Shown here: piece after piece, positions 1 through 4,837 of the stretch | Position numbering within the stretch: position 1 is the stretch's first letter | Layout: the number at the start of each line of letters is the position of its first letter | DNA from: CAZOGW01 sp964579415 | GTDB taxonomy: Bacteria > Actinomycetota > Acidimicrobiia > Spongiisociales > UBA5794 | Reading direction: 5' to 3' | Length of the DNA: 5,220 nucleotides | Assembly: GCA_964579415.1 (NCBI GenBank) | Contig: CAZOGW010000175.1 | Location: 1-5,220, forward strand | Program-made: the position numbers and the translations under genes | Notes under the pieces: model-generated | Told to the model about the DNA's origin: nothing | The model's database searches: none | The model's input: the letters and a program-made list of their open reading frames with translations, nothing else

Positions 1-601
1 CTCGTTCCTGTTCGAGCCGTTCCGGATTCCGTCCGATTCCATGATGCCGACGCTGCTCGACGGCGATTTCATTTTTGTGAGCAAGTTCGCCTACGGGTTG
101 CGTCTGCCTGTGTTGAATTCCAAGATCGTGGGCATCGGCGAGCCGAAGCGCGGCGACGTCATCGTGTTCCGGCTGCCGAAGGACCCGTCGGTGAACTACA
201 TCAAGCGGCTGGTGGGGCTGCCGGGCGATCACATTTCGGTGCGCAACCAGCGGGTGTTCATCAACGACCAGCCCGTGCCGGTGGCGCTCGACGGAACCTA
301 CCTAGGACCGCGGAACACGGGTCCGCAGGCGCAGGCGCTGCAGGGTGTGGAGGATCTGGGCGCAGTGAAGCACCGGGTGCTGTTCATTCCCGGGCGCGAC
401 TCGCAGGATTACGATCGGGTGGTGCCGGCGGATCACTATTTCTTCATGGGCGACAACCGCGACAACAGCCGCGACAGCCGCTTCGAAGAGGTCGGATTCG
501 TGCCCGAGCAGAACCTGGTCGGGAAGGCGGTGCGGATCTGGCTGAACTGGGATCTGCCGGAAGCGCCGATCTGGAACCGCATCGGCGATGCGATCAAGTA
601 G
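1..601 (+). CDS. lepB: Signal peptidase I, 3' part (5' end outside window)
   Basis: This is the periplasmic catalytic part of signal peptidase I, the inner-membrane serine protease that removes signal peptides from exported proteins. The frame is open from base 2, so the annotated start lies upstream; ATG 41 falls just after the active-site serine and cannot be the true start. The 199 visible residues show the nucleophile motif IPSDSMMPTL (catalytic Ser codon 38-40), the general-base motif YIKRLVGLPGD (Lys codon 203-205), and the late box GDNRDNSRDSR at about residues 150-160, followed by VGKAVRIWLNWD. The N-terminal membrane anchors are missing only because of the window edge. The residue before the catalytic serine is Asp, where E. 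coli LepB has Gly (SGSM). Stop TAG 599-601 is 65 bp before the next gene. The identification is very secure. Confidence 0.97.
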   Translation, partial: SFLFEPFRIPSDSMMPTLLDGDFIFVSKFAYGLRLPVLNSKIVGIGEPKRGDVIVFRLPKDPSVNYIKRLVGLPGDHISVRNQRVFINDQPVPVALDGTYLGPRNTGPQAQALQGVEDLGAVKHRVLFIPGRDSQDYDRVVPADHYFFMGDNRDNSRDSRFEEVGFVPEQNLVGKAVRIWLNWDLPEAPIWNRIGDAIK

Positions 602-653
602 ACAGTTGCGACGATACCAACCACAGACTTGGCAACCACAAGCTCGGACAGTC

Positions 654-658
654 AGGAG
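654..658 (+). promoter_or_regulatory. Shine-Dalgarno AGGAG of the DUF4845 gene
   Basis: AGGAG lies 8 nt before ATG 667 and fixes that start. It is the only textbook ribosome binding site in the window; the other starts are either coupled by overlap or have weak or no Shine-Dalgarno. Confidence 0.8.
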
Positions 659-666
659 AATTCCAA

Positions 667-1035
667 ATGTTCGCTCGTCAGCGCGGCGCAACCTTCCTGG
701 GGATGGTGATCATCCTGTCGATCCTCGGATTCGCGCTTTATGCCGGCATTCGCCTCACGCCGTTGTACTTCGAGTACATGGCGGTCGTGCGCGCCATGGA
801 TCAGACCGCCAAGGAAGCGGAGGGCGATCCGACCTCGCCGCAGCAACTGCGCACAGCCTTGGATCGCCGCTGGACCATCGAGGACATCAAGAGCCTCGAT
901 CCGAAGGACATGGAGATCAAGAAGAGCGCCGGTGGCTACACGATGCGTGCGTACTACCGGGCCGAAGCGCCCTTCGTGGCCAACGTGTCGCTGGTGGTCG
1001 ATTTCGACAAGACGGTGGATGTCAAAGGTCCGTAA
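667..1035 (+). CDS. DUF4845 family small membrane protein
   Basis: This 122-residue protein of unknown function matches the DUF4845 family in position (between lepB and rnc) and layout. After a short basic N-terminus (MFARQRG) comes one hydrophobic segment at about residues 10-28 (FLGMVIILSILGFALYAG), then a predicted soluble domain of about 90 residues, presumably periplasmic, that starts RLTPLYFEYM and ends in the beta-strand-like SLVVDFDKTV. The N-terminus resembles a type IV pilin or pseudopilin leader: a short basic leader ending in Gly7, then A-T-F-L and a hydrophobic helix. Mature residue 5 is Gly, not the Glu typical of pilins, so processing by prepilin peptidase is doubtful. ATG 667 has a strong AGGAG. 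A role linked to its neighbours is guesswork; the family assignment rests on context and the N-terminal pattern. Confidence 0.85.
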   Translation: MFARQRGATFLGMVIILSILGFALYAGIRLTPLYFEYMAVVRAMDQTAKEAEGDPTSPQQLRTALDRRWTIEDIKSLDPKDMEIKKSAGGYTMRAYYRAEAPFVANVSLVVDFDKTVDVKGP

Positions 1036-1058
1036 CCATCCTGGAGTGAACCTCCGGC

Positions 1059-1081
1059 CCCCGCGCCTGCATGCGCGAGGG
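1059..1081 (+). other. Potential hairpin 1 in rnc leader
   Basis: CGCGC (1062-1066) pairs with GCGCG (1073-1077) around a 6-nt loop. CCC 1059-1061 then pairs with GGG 1079-1081 across one bulged A (1078). The alternative ATG 1071 lies at the end of this loop. Confidence 0.4.
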
Positions 1082-1091
1082 CGTTCGGCGG

Positions 1092-1109
1092 AACGAGGCA
1101 TGCCTCGTT
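1092..1109 (+). other. 18-bp perfect palindrome in rnc leader
   Basis: AACGAGGCATGCCTCGTT reads the same on both strands. As RNA it forms a 7-bp stem with a CAUG loop. As DNA it could be a dimeric protein-binding site. It lies 97 nt before the TTG start of rnc. Confidence 0.55.
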
Positions 1110-1158
1110 GAATACACCGCCTCACCCTCTGGCGTCCACCGGACGAGTGGCGCACAGT

Positions 1159-1174
1159 GCGGGCCTTGGCCCGC
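1159..1174 (+). other. GC hairpin with CUUG tetraloop in rnc leader
   Basis: GCGGGC (1159-1164) and GCCCGC (1169-1174) form six G-C pairs closed by C-U-U-G, a known extra-stable tetraloop. There is no following T-tract, so it is not an intrinsic terminator. It ends 31 nt before TTG 1206. Confidence 0.55.
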
Positions 1175-1205
1175 GAGCGGGCGTCCTGTCCGTACGGAAT
1201 CCGCA

Positions 1206-1946
1206 TTGAAGACTGCTGCCGCCTGGCTCCAGGAAGCCCTCGACTACGAATGCCGCGATCCGGCGCTGCTCGAAGCCGCGCTTACGCATCGCAGTGCCGG
1301 CGGTCCGCATAACGAGCGACTGGAGTTTCTCGGCGACGCGATTCTGAATTGCGTCGTCGCGCGGCTGGTTTTCCAGGAGTTCGCAGCGGCCGATGAGGGC
1401 GACCTGTCGCGATTTCGCGCGAGCCTGGTGAGCGGAGAAGCGCTGGCCGTGATTGCCGCCGAACTCGATCTTGGGCACTACGTCCGGCTCGGTTCGGGCG
1501 AGCTCAAGTCGGGTGGCTTCCGGCGCAAGTCGATCCTCGCCGATGCGCTCGAAGCGCTGTTCGGCGCCATCTACCTGGATGGTGGCTTCGAAGCAGCAGC
1601 GCGGGTCATCGAGCGGCTGTTCGTGCCGCGACTCGACAGGATGCCGAGCGCCGCCGAACTGAAAGATCCGAAAACGCGACTGCAGGAGGCGGTACAGGCG
1701 CGAGGCCTGCCGCTGCCGGTCTACGCGGTCGAATCCATCAGCGGCGAGGCGCACAATCAGGTTTTCGAGGTCAGTTGCTCGGTCGGGTCGCTGGCGCTGC
1801 GGGCGATCGGTGTCGGGCCGAGTCGGCGCCGCGCCGAACAGGCGGCGGCCAGCGAAGTCTTGACTGCCTTGCCGGCGCGACGTTCCAGCGCGACGACCGC
1901 AGACACGAGCGGCGATCCGATCCCTTCCACCCCAGACCAGACATGA
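1206..1946 (+). CDS. rnc: Ribonuclease III (TTG start)
   Basis: RNase III is a Mg-dependent endonuclease that cuts double-stranded RNA in rRNA and mRNA processing. From TTG 1206 the protein has 246 residues: a nuclease domain (about 1-150) with the signature NERLEFLGD at 36-44 and ADALEALFGA at 112-121, then a dsRNA-binding domain from DPKTRLQE (154) to about 222. The metal and active-site residues E37, E40, D44, D113 and E116 line up with E. coli E38, E41, D45, D114 and E117, a constant offset of one. This supports TTG 1206 over ATG 1071, which would add 45 residues unlike the family and has no Shine-Dalgarno. A weak GGA (1196-1198) lies 7 nt before the TTG. The last ~24 residues are a Ser/Thr/Pro-rich tail absent from the E. 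coli protein. The stop overlaps the era start. Confidence 0.95.
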   Translation: MKTAAAWLQEALDYECRDPALLEAALTHRSAGGPHNERLEFLGDAILNCVVARLVFQEFAAADEGDLSRFRASLVSGEALAVIAAELDLGHYVRLGSGELKSGGFRRKSILADALEALFGAIYLDGGFEAAARVIERLFVPRLDRMPSAAELKDPKTRLQEAVQARGLPLPVYAVESISGEAHNQVFEVSCSVGSLALRAIGVGPSRRRAEQAAASEVLTALPARRSSATTADTSGDPIPSTPDQT

Positions 1947-2869
1947 GCGATCCAGAGATTCCTGCCGCCGAAGCATCGAACCCGGACTTCCGTTGCGGAT
2001 TCGTCGCGATCGTCGGCCGTCCCAATGTCGGCAAGTCCACGCTGCTCAACACGTTGCTGGAACGCAAGGTCAGCATCGTCAGCCACAAGCCGCAGACGAC
2101 GCGGCATCGCATTCTCGGCATCCGCAGCAGCGAGCAGTCGCAGATCGTTTTCGTCGACACGCCCGGACTGCATTCGGGCGGCAAGCGCGCCATGAATCGT
2201 CACATGAACCGGGCCGCCGTCACCTCGCTCAACGACGCCGACGTCAACCTGTTCGTGATCGAGGGGCCGCGCTGGATCGACGAGGATCAGCGCATCCTCG
2301 AGCAGCTTGTCGAGCGCGGCCGTCCGATCATTCTCGCCGTCAACAAGGTGGACAAGGTCACGCCGCGCGAGCGGTTGCTGCCGTTCATCGAGGAGGTGTC
2401 GCGCAAGGCACACTTCGCCGAAATCATTCCCATCTCGGGTCTGAAGCGCAGCAACCTGGATGTCTTGCCGGGCATGATCGCGAAATATCTGCCGCTGTCG
2501 CCGCCGCATTTCCCGCTCGATCAGGTCACGGATCGCAGTCCGGAATTCCAGGCGTCCGAGATCGTTCGCGAGAAACTGACCCAGCGCCTGCATCAGGAAC
2601 TGCCCTATGGCCTGACCGTGGGAATCGAGCGATTCGCGCAGGAGGAGGGCAGGCTGCTGGTGAATGCCGTGATCTGGGTCGAACGCGCGGGACAGAAGGC
2701 CATCGTGATCGGCCACGGCGGCGAGCAATTGAAGGAAGTCGGCCGCGCGGCGCGCATCGAGATGTCGGAGCTGTTCGGCCGCTCGGTGCATCTGGAACTG
2801 TGGGTGAAGGTGAAGGAGAACTGGTCCGACAGCGAAGCCGCGCTGCGGCAGCTCGGGTATGAATCGTGA
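1943..2869 (+). CDS. era: GTPase Era
   Basis: Era is an essential GTPase that binds the 3' end of 16S rRNA and helps assemble the 30S subunit. The 308 residues (E. coli 301) show the G domain with G1 GRPNVGKS (25-32), the switch region QTTRHR (51-56), G3 DTPG (72-75), G4 NKVD (134-137) and G5-like ISGLK (164-168). The C-terminal KH domain has the RNA-binding loop IGHGGEQLKEVG (256-267) and the conserved end HLELWVKVKENW. The start ATG 1943 overlaps the rnc stop in ATGA, so translation is probably coupled; no clear Shine-Dalgarno precedes it. The open frame continues 168 bp upstream inside rnc, but that part is a shadow of rnc. Small departures from E. coli are Gly for Ala in G5 and GHGG in the KH loop. 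Confidence 0.97.
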   Translation: MSDPEIPAAEASNPDFRCGFVAIVGRPNVGKSTLLNTLLERKVSIVSHKPQTTRHRILGIRSSEQSQIVFVDTPGLHSGGKRAMNRHMNRAAVTSLNDADVNLFVIEGPRWIDEDQRILEQLVERGRPIILAVNKVDKVTPRERLLPFIEEVSRKAHFAEIIPISGLKRSNLDVLPGMIAKYLPLSPPHFPLDQVTDRSPEFQASEIVREKLTQRLHQELPYGLTVGIERFAQEEGRLLVNAVIWVERAGQKAIVIGHGGEQLKEVGRAARIEMSELFGRSVHLELWVKVKENWSDSEAALRQLGYES

Positions 2870-2892
2870 GATGAAAGTGACGGAAGTCACTT
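2870..2892 (-). repeat. Short palindromic repeat, copy 1 (era-recO gap)
   Basis: On the - strand the sequence GTGACTTCCGTCACTT (2875-2890) matches 15 of 16 bases with the copy before pdxJ (4086-4101, + strand). Within it, AAGTGAC (2875-2881) and GTCACTT (2886-2892) form a perfect 7-bp stem closed by GGAA, a GNRA-type tetraloop. The hairpin ends 9 nt before the recO ATG and starts 5 nt after the era stop. No T-tract follows, so a plain intrinsic terminator is unlikely. Confidence 0.7.
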
Positions 2893-2901
2893 CCTTCCCC
2901 C

Positions 2902-3627
2902 ATGTCCCGTCTCATCCAGCTCCAGCCCGCCTACGTTCTGCATCACCGGCCTTATCGCGATACCAGCCGGATCCTCGAACTGTTCACTCGCGATCACGGT
3001 CGCGTCACGGTCTTCGCCCGCGGTGCGCGGGGCGGCGGCAGGAAAGGCGCATCCTCGATGTCCATGCTGCAGCCTTTCAACCGGTTGCTGGTGTCGTGGA
3101 GCGACGGTGCGGAGGCAGGCACGCTGACTGCGGTCGAGTTCGACGGCGCCTACAGTTGCCTGCAGGCCGACCGGTTGGTCAGCGGCTACTACCTCAATGA
3201 GCTGCTGCTCAAGCTGTTCGCACGACATGACCCGCACGCCGACGTATTCGCTCTGTACGCCCGCACCATCGATGCATTGAAGAGCCACGACAGCCCGCTG
3301 GCGCCGCTGCGGGTGTTCGAGAAGCGGCTGCTGGAAGCGCTGGGCTACGGATTGGCGCTGACCCACGATGTGGCGGGGATGCCCATCGATCCGGAACGCG
3401 CTTACCACTATCGATTCGAGCAGGGTGCCGTCGCGGCGAGTGACGTTGCGGAAGGACCCTCGGTCTATGCGGGTGCGGCCTTGCTGGCGCTGGCCAAGGA
3501 GACACTTGAGGATGCACAGACCTGTCACGCCGTCCGCGCGCTGCTGCGCGGCGCGCTGGATCGCGCTCTGGAGGGCCGGGAGCTGAAGAGCCGGCAGGTG
3601 ATGCTGGAGCTGCGCAAGCTGACGTAG
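2902..3627 (+). CDS. recO: DNA repair protein RecO
   Basis: RecO acts in the RecFOR pathway, annealing single strands and helping load RecA onto SSB-coated DNA at gaps. The 241 residues match the usual gammaproteobacterial length (E. coli 242). The N-terminal OB-fold part (about 1-80) begins LQPAYVLHHRPYRDTSRILE, followed by TRDHGRVTVFARGARG; the helical C-terminal part includes SGYYLNELLLKLF (94-106) and ends LKSRQVMLELRKL (228-240), both family-like. Only two cysteines are present (86, 208), so the four-Cys zinc motif of some RecO proteins is absent. ATG 2902 has no Shine-Dalgarno; it follows a pyrimidine run and a perfect hairpin (2875-2892), so initiation may depend on structure or on ribosomes from era. 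The gene is 32 bp after era, which supports one transcript. Confidence 0.95.
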   Translation: MSRLIQLQPAYVLHHRPYRDTSRILELFTRDHGRVTVFARGARGGGRKGASSMSMLQPFNRLLVSWSDGAEAGTLTAVEFDGAYSCLQADRLVSGYYLNELLLKLFARHDPHADVFALYARTIDALKSHDSPLAPLRVFEKRLLEALGYGLALTHDVAGMPIDPERAYHYRFEQGAVAASDVAEGPSVYAGAALLALAKETLEDAQTCHAVRALLRGALDRALEGRELKSRQVMLELRKLT

Positions 3628-3669
3628 AAGGACGGTTGTTCGTGGGAGACAGCTTTTCCCGGTCCGTCC

Positions 3670-3784
3670 GTGCCCGCCATCGCCAGCGGGGTTTCCTGGA
3701 TCGCCGTGAATACGTCCCTGTAGGCTCCGCAAAAACATCCATGTTTTTGACGGTCCAGGAAACCCCGCTGGCGATGACAGGCAC
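3670..3784 (+). repeat. Palindromic element A (31-nt arms, conserved core)
   Basis: The outer arms 3670-3700 and 3754-3784 are complementary at 29 of 31 positions; the two exceptions are C.A mismatches 24 and 26 positions from the inner end. Between the arms lie the core CGCCGTGAATACGTCCCTG (3702-3720), a short linker, and an inner hairpin at 3727-3753: CCG + CAAAAACAT, loop CC, ATGTTTTTG + CGG with one bulged A (3750). The ends read GTGnnCGCC on the left and GACAnnCAC on the right. Element B shares the core, ends and geometry but not the arm sequence. A and B are members of one repeat family; what they do is unknown. The element encodes no protein and has no transposase nearby. Confidence 0.9.
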
Positions 3785-3883
3785 TGCAGTGGCGGTTTCT
3801 ATTGGCCCGCGTGAAGACGAAGAGGTCAGTCTTTCCGACCGGCTTCTCTTGTTCGTCGTCGCTCGAACGATGCCGCTGCCGCA

Positions 3884-3997
3884 GTGAGTGTCGGGGATGA
3901 AAGGCTTTGCTGGACCGTCGCGCGCAGGGATGCGCGCGACGGCGTCCAGGGACGGATTCACGGCGTTCCAGCAAAGCCTTTCATCCCCGGCGCTCAC
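3884..3997 (-). repeat. Palindromic element B (inverted relative to A)
   Basis: The outer arms 3884-3914 and 3967-3997 pair at 29 of 31 positions, and the two exceptions are G.U-type on the + strand, equal to C.A on the - strand, at positions 24 and 26 from the inner end exactly as in A. Read on the - strand, the core CGCCGTGAATCCGTCCCTG (3947-3965) differs from that of A at one base. The inner hairpin (3915-3942) is a perfect 11-bp stem, CCGTCGCGCGC with GCGCGCGACGG, around a 6-nt loop; it is G-C where A has A-T pairs. As + strand RNA the whole element would form a 31-bp stem, a potential RNase III substrate. Confidence 0.9.
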
Positions 3998-4071
3998 GGT
4001 CGAACTGGCAAATACCCCGGCAGCCAGGATCGCGCAAACCGCCGCGACGCTTTATGCTCTGAGCCCCGTAA

Positions 4072-4107
4072 CTTCCGTCACCTTCGTGACTTTCGTCACT
4101 TCGCATC
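4072..4107 (+). repeat. Nonamer repeat before pdxJ, including short repeat copy 2
   Basis: Three 9-nt units, CTTCCGTCA, CCTTCGTGA and CTTTCGTCA (4072-4098), plus a degenerate fourth, end one base before the pdxJ ATG. The part 4086-4101 is the inverse copy of the era-recO repeat (15 of 16 bases). GTGAC 4086-4090 can pair either with GTCAC 4077-4081 or with GTCAC 4095-4099, two mutually exclusive 5-bp hairpins with 4-nt loops. Confidence 0.65.
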
Positions 4108-4108
4108 C

Positions 4109-4837
4109 ATGACTCTTCATCTCGGCGTCAATGTCGATCACGTCGCCACCCTGCGCCAGGCCCGGCGCACCACCTATCCCGATCCCCTGTACGCCGCGCT
4201 GATCGCCGAACAGGCGGGCGCCGACAGTATCACCATTCATCTGCGCGAAGACCGTCGCCACATCCAGGATCGCGACGTCTATCTGTGTCAGCAGGCCTTG
4301 CAGACGCGAGTCAATCTCGAAATGGCGGCCACCGAGGAAATGGTGCGCATCGCCTGTGAGGTGAAACCCGCGGATTGCTGCCTGGTGCCGGAACGTCGCG
4401 CCGAGGTCACGACCGAGGGCGGACTCGATGTCGTCGGGCAGGAAGCCGTCCTCAAACCGATCTGCGCACAGCTCGCGGCCGCCGGGATTCGCGTGTCGTT
4501 GTTCATCGATCCGGAGATTGCACAGCTCGATGCTGCCGTGCGCGTGGGTGCGCCGGTCGTCGAACTGCATACGGGCGCCTATGCCGAGGCGAAGGCTGAA
4601 CATCAGGCACGCGAACTGGCGCGTGTCCAGCACGCCGCGAAACACGCAGCGCGCATCGGCTTGAGGGTGCACGCGGGGCATGGGCTCAACTACCACAACG
4701 TCGGTCCCATCGCCGCGATTGCGGAGATCGTCGAACTCAACATCGGCCATGCGATCGTGGCGCGGGCCGTGATCGACGGCCTGCGTTTCGCCGTCGCCGA
4801 AATGAAGCGGCTGATGCTGCAGGCCCGCGGGGAATGA
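4109..4837 (+). CDS. pdxJ: Pyridoxine 5'-phosphate synthase
   Basis: PdxJ condenses 3-amino-1-hydroxyacetone 1-phosphate with 1-deoxy-D-xylulose 5-phosphate to pyridoxine 5'-phosphate, the ring-closing step of the DXP-dependent vitamin B6 pathway. The 242 residues (E. coli 243) form a TIM barrel with family signatures in order: NVDHVATLRQAR (8-19), HLREDRRHI (44-52), NLEMA with Glu71 (69-73), LVPERRAEVTTEGGLD (92-107), HAGHGLNYHNV (188-198) and NIGHAIVARAVIDGL (211-225). His44, Glu71 and His191 correspond to the E. coli catalytic His45, Glu72 and His193. ATG 4109 gives the family length; upstream in-frame starts lie in element B. There is no Shine-Dalgarno; a nonamer repeat abuts the start. 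The 481-bp gap before it suggests a separate promoter or processed RNA, though no promoter is evident. The stop overlaps acpS in ATGA. Confidence 0.97.
   Translation: MTLHLGVNVDHVATLRQARRTTYPDPLYAALIAEQAGADSITIHLREDRRHIQDRDVYLCQQALQTRVNLEMAATEEMVRIACEVKPADCCLVPERRAEVTTEGGLDVVGQEAVLKPICAQLAAAGIRVSLFIDPEIAQLDAAVRVGAPVVELHTGAYAEAKAEHQARELARVQHAAKHAARIGLRVHAGHGLNYHNVGPIAAIAEIVELNIGHAIVARAVIDGLRFAVAEMKRLMLQARGE

Larger units (their letters stand above)
1036..1205 (+). promoter_or_regulatory. Structured leader of rnc
   Basis: This 170-nt stretch between the DUF4845 stop and the proposed rnc start holds three separate potential hairpins (1059-1081, 1092-1109, 1159-1174). In E. coli the rnc leader folds into a stem-loop that RNase III cleaves to repress its own synthesis, so a similar autoregulatory leader is a reasonable inference here. 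No convincing sigma-70 promoter is visible in it. The region could be read as an N-terminal extension of RNase III from ATG 1071, but that extension does not resemble the family. Confidence 0.5.
3628..4108. other. Repeat-bearing non-coding gap between recO and pdxJ
   Basis: This 481-bp gap holds no credible gene. From left to right it contains a weak nested inverted repeat (GGACGG 3630-3635 with CCGTCC 3664-3669; GGGA 3644-3647 with TCCC 3657-3660), palindromic element A (3670-3784), a 99-bp spacer with a CACTGCAGTG palindrome (3782-3791) straddling its left end, palindromic element B (3884-3997), a spacer of about 75 bp with no recognisable motif, and a nonamer repeat (4072-4107) abutting pdxJ. 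Open frames crossing it simply read through the palindromes. The gap interrupts an otherwise tight cluster and is probably where repeats were inserted or expanded. Confidence 0.8.

Noticed and set aside
618..640. 8-nt direct repeat CAACCACA in the lepB-DUF4845 gap
   Set aside because: Two short copies 15 nt apart may arise by chance and have no supporting context.
1757..2890. Long - strand open frames opposite rnc, era and other genes
   Set aside because: They are mirror frames caused by GC-rich codon use; the + strand holds well-recognised conserved proteins.
2875..2901. Intrinsic terminator after era
   Set aside because: The stem is good, but it is followed by CCTTCCCCC rather than a run of T, and recO starts 9 nt later.
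3636..3887. 83-residue + strand open frame in the recO-pdxJ gap
   Set aside because: It has no ATG (TTG-type start) and no Shine-Dalgarno, and it reads through both arms and the inner hairpin of element A. The opposite strand encodes a similar peptide because the arms are inverted.
3670..3997. CRISPR array
   Set aside because: The two elements are inverted, not direct, repeats, with long internal palindromes and no regular spacers.
3670..3997. Integron attC sites or a retron msr-msd region
   Set aside because: The ends lack the attC GTTRRRY / RYYYAAC boxes, and no integrase or reverse transcriptase gene is in the window. The structural resemblance alone is not enough.
4006..4022. Sigma-54-like promoter (TGGCA...GGCA) before pdxJ
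   Set aside because: The GG and GC steps are 13 bp apart instead of the required 12, and the -12 box does not match.
4053..4058. TATGCT as a -10 box for pdxJ
   Set aside because: It matches only weakly, and no -35-like hexamer is seen at 16-18 bp upstream.
3888..4112. 74-residue frame and the N-terminal extension of pdxJ from 3884
   Set aside because: Both read through palindromic element B and the nonamer repeat. PdxJ has its normal length from ATG 4109.
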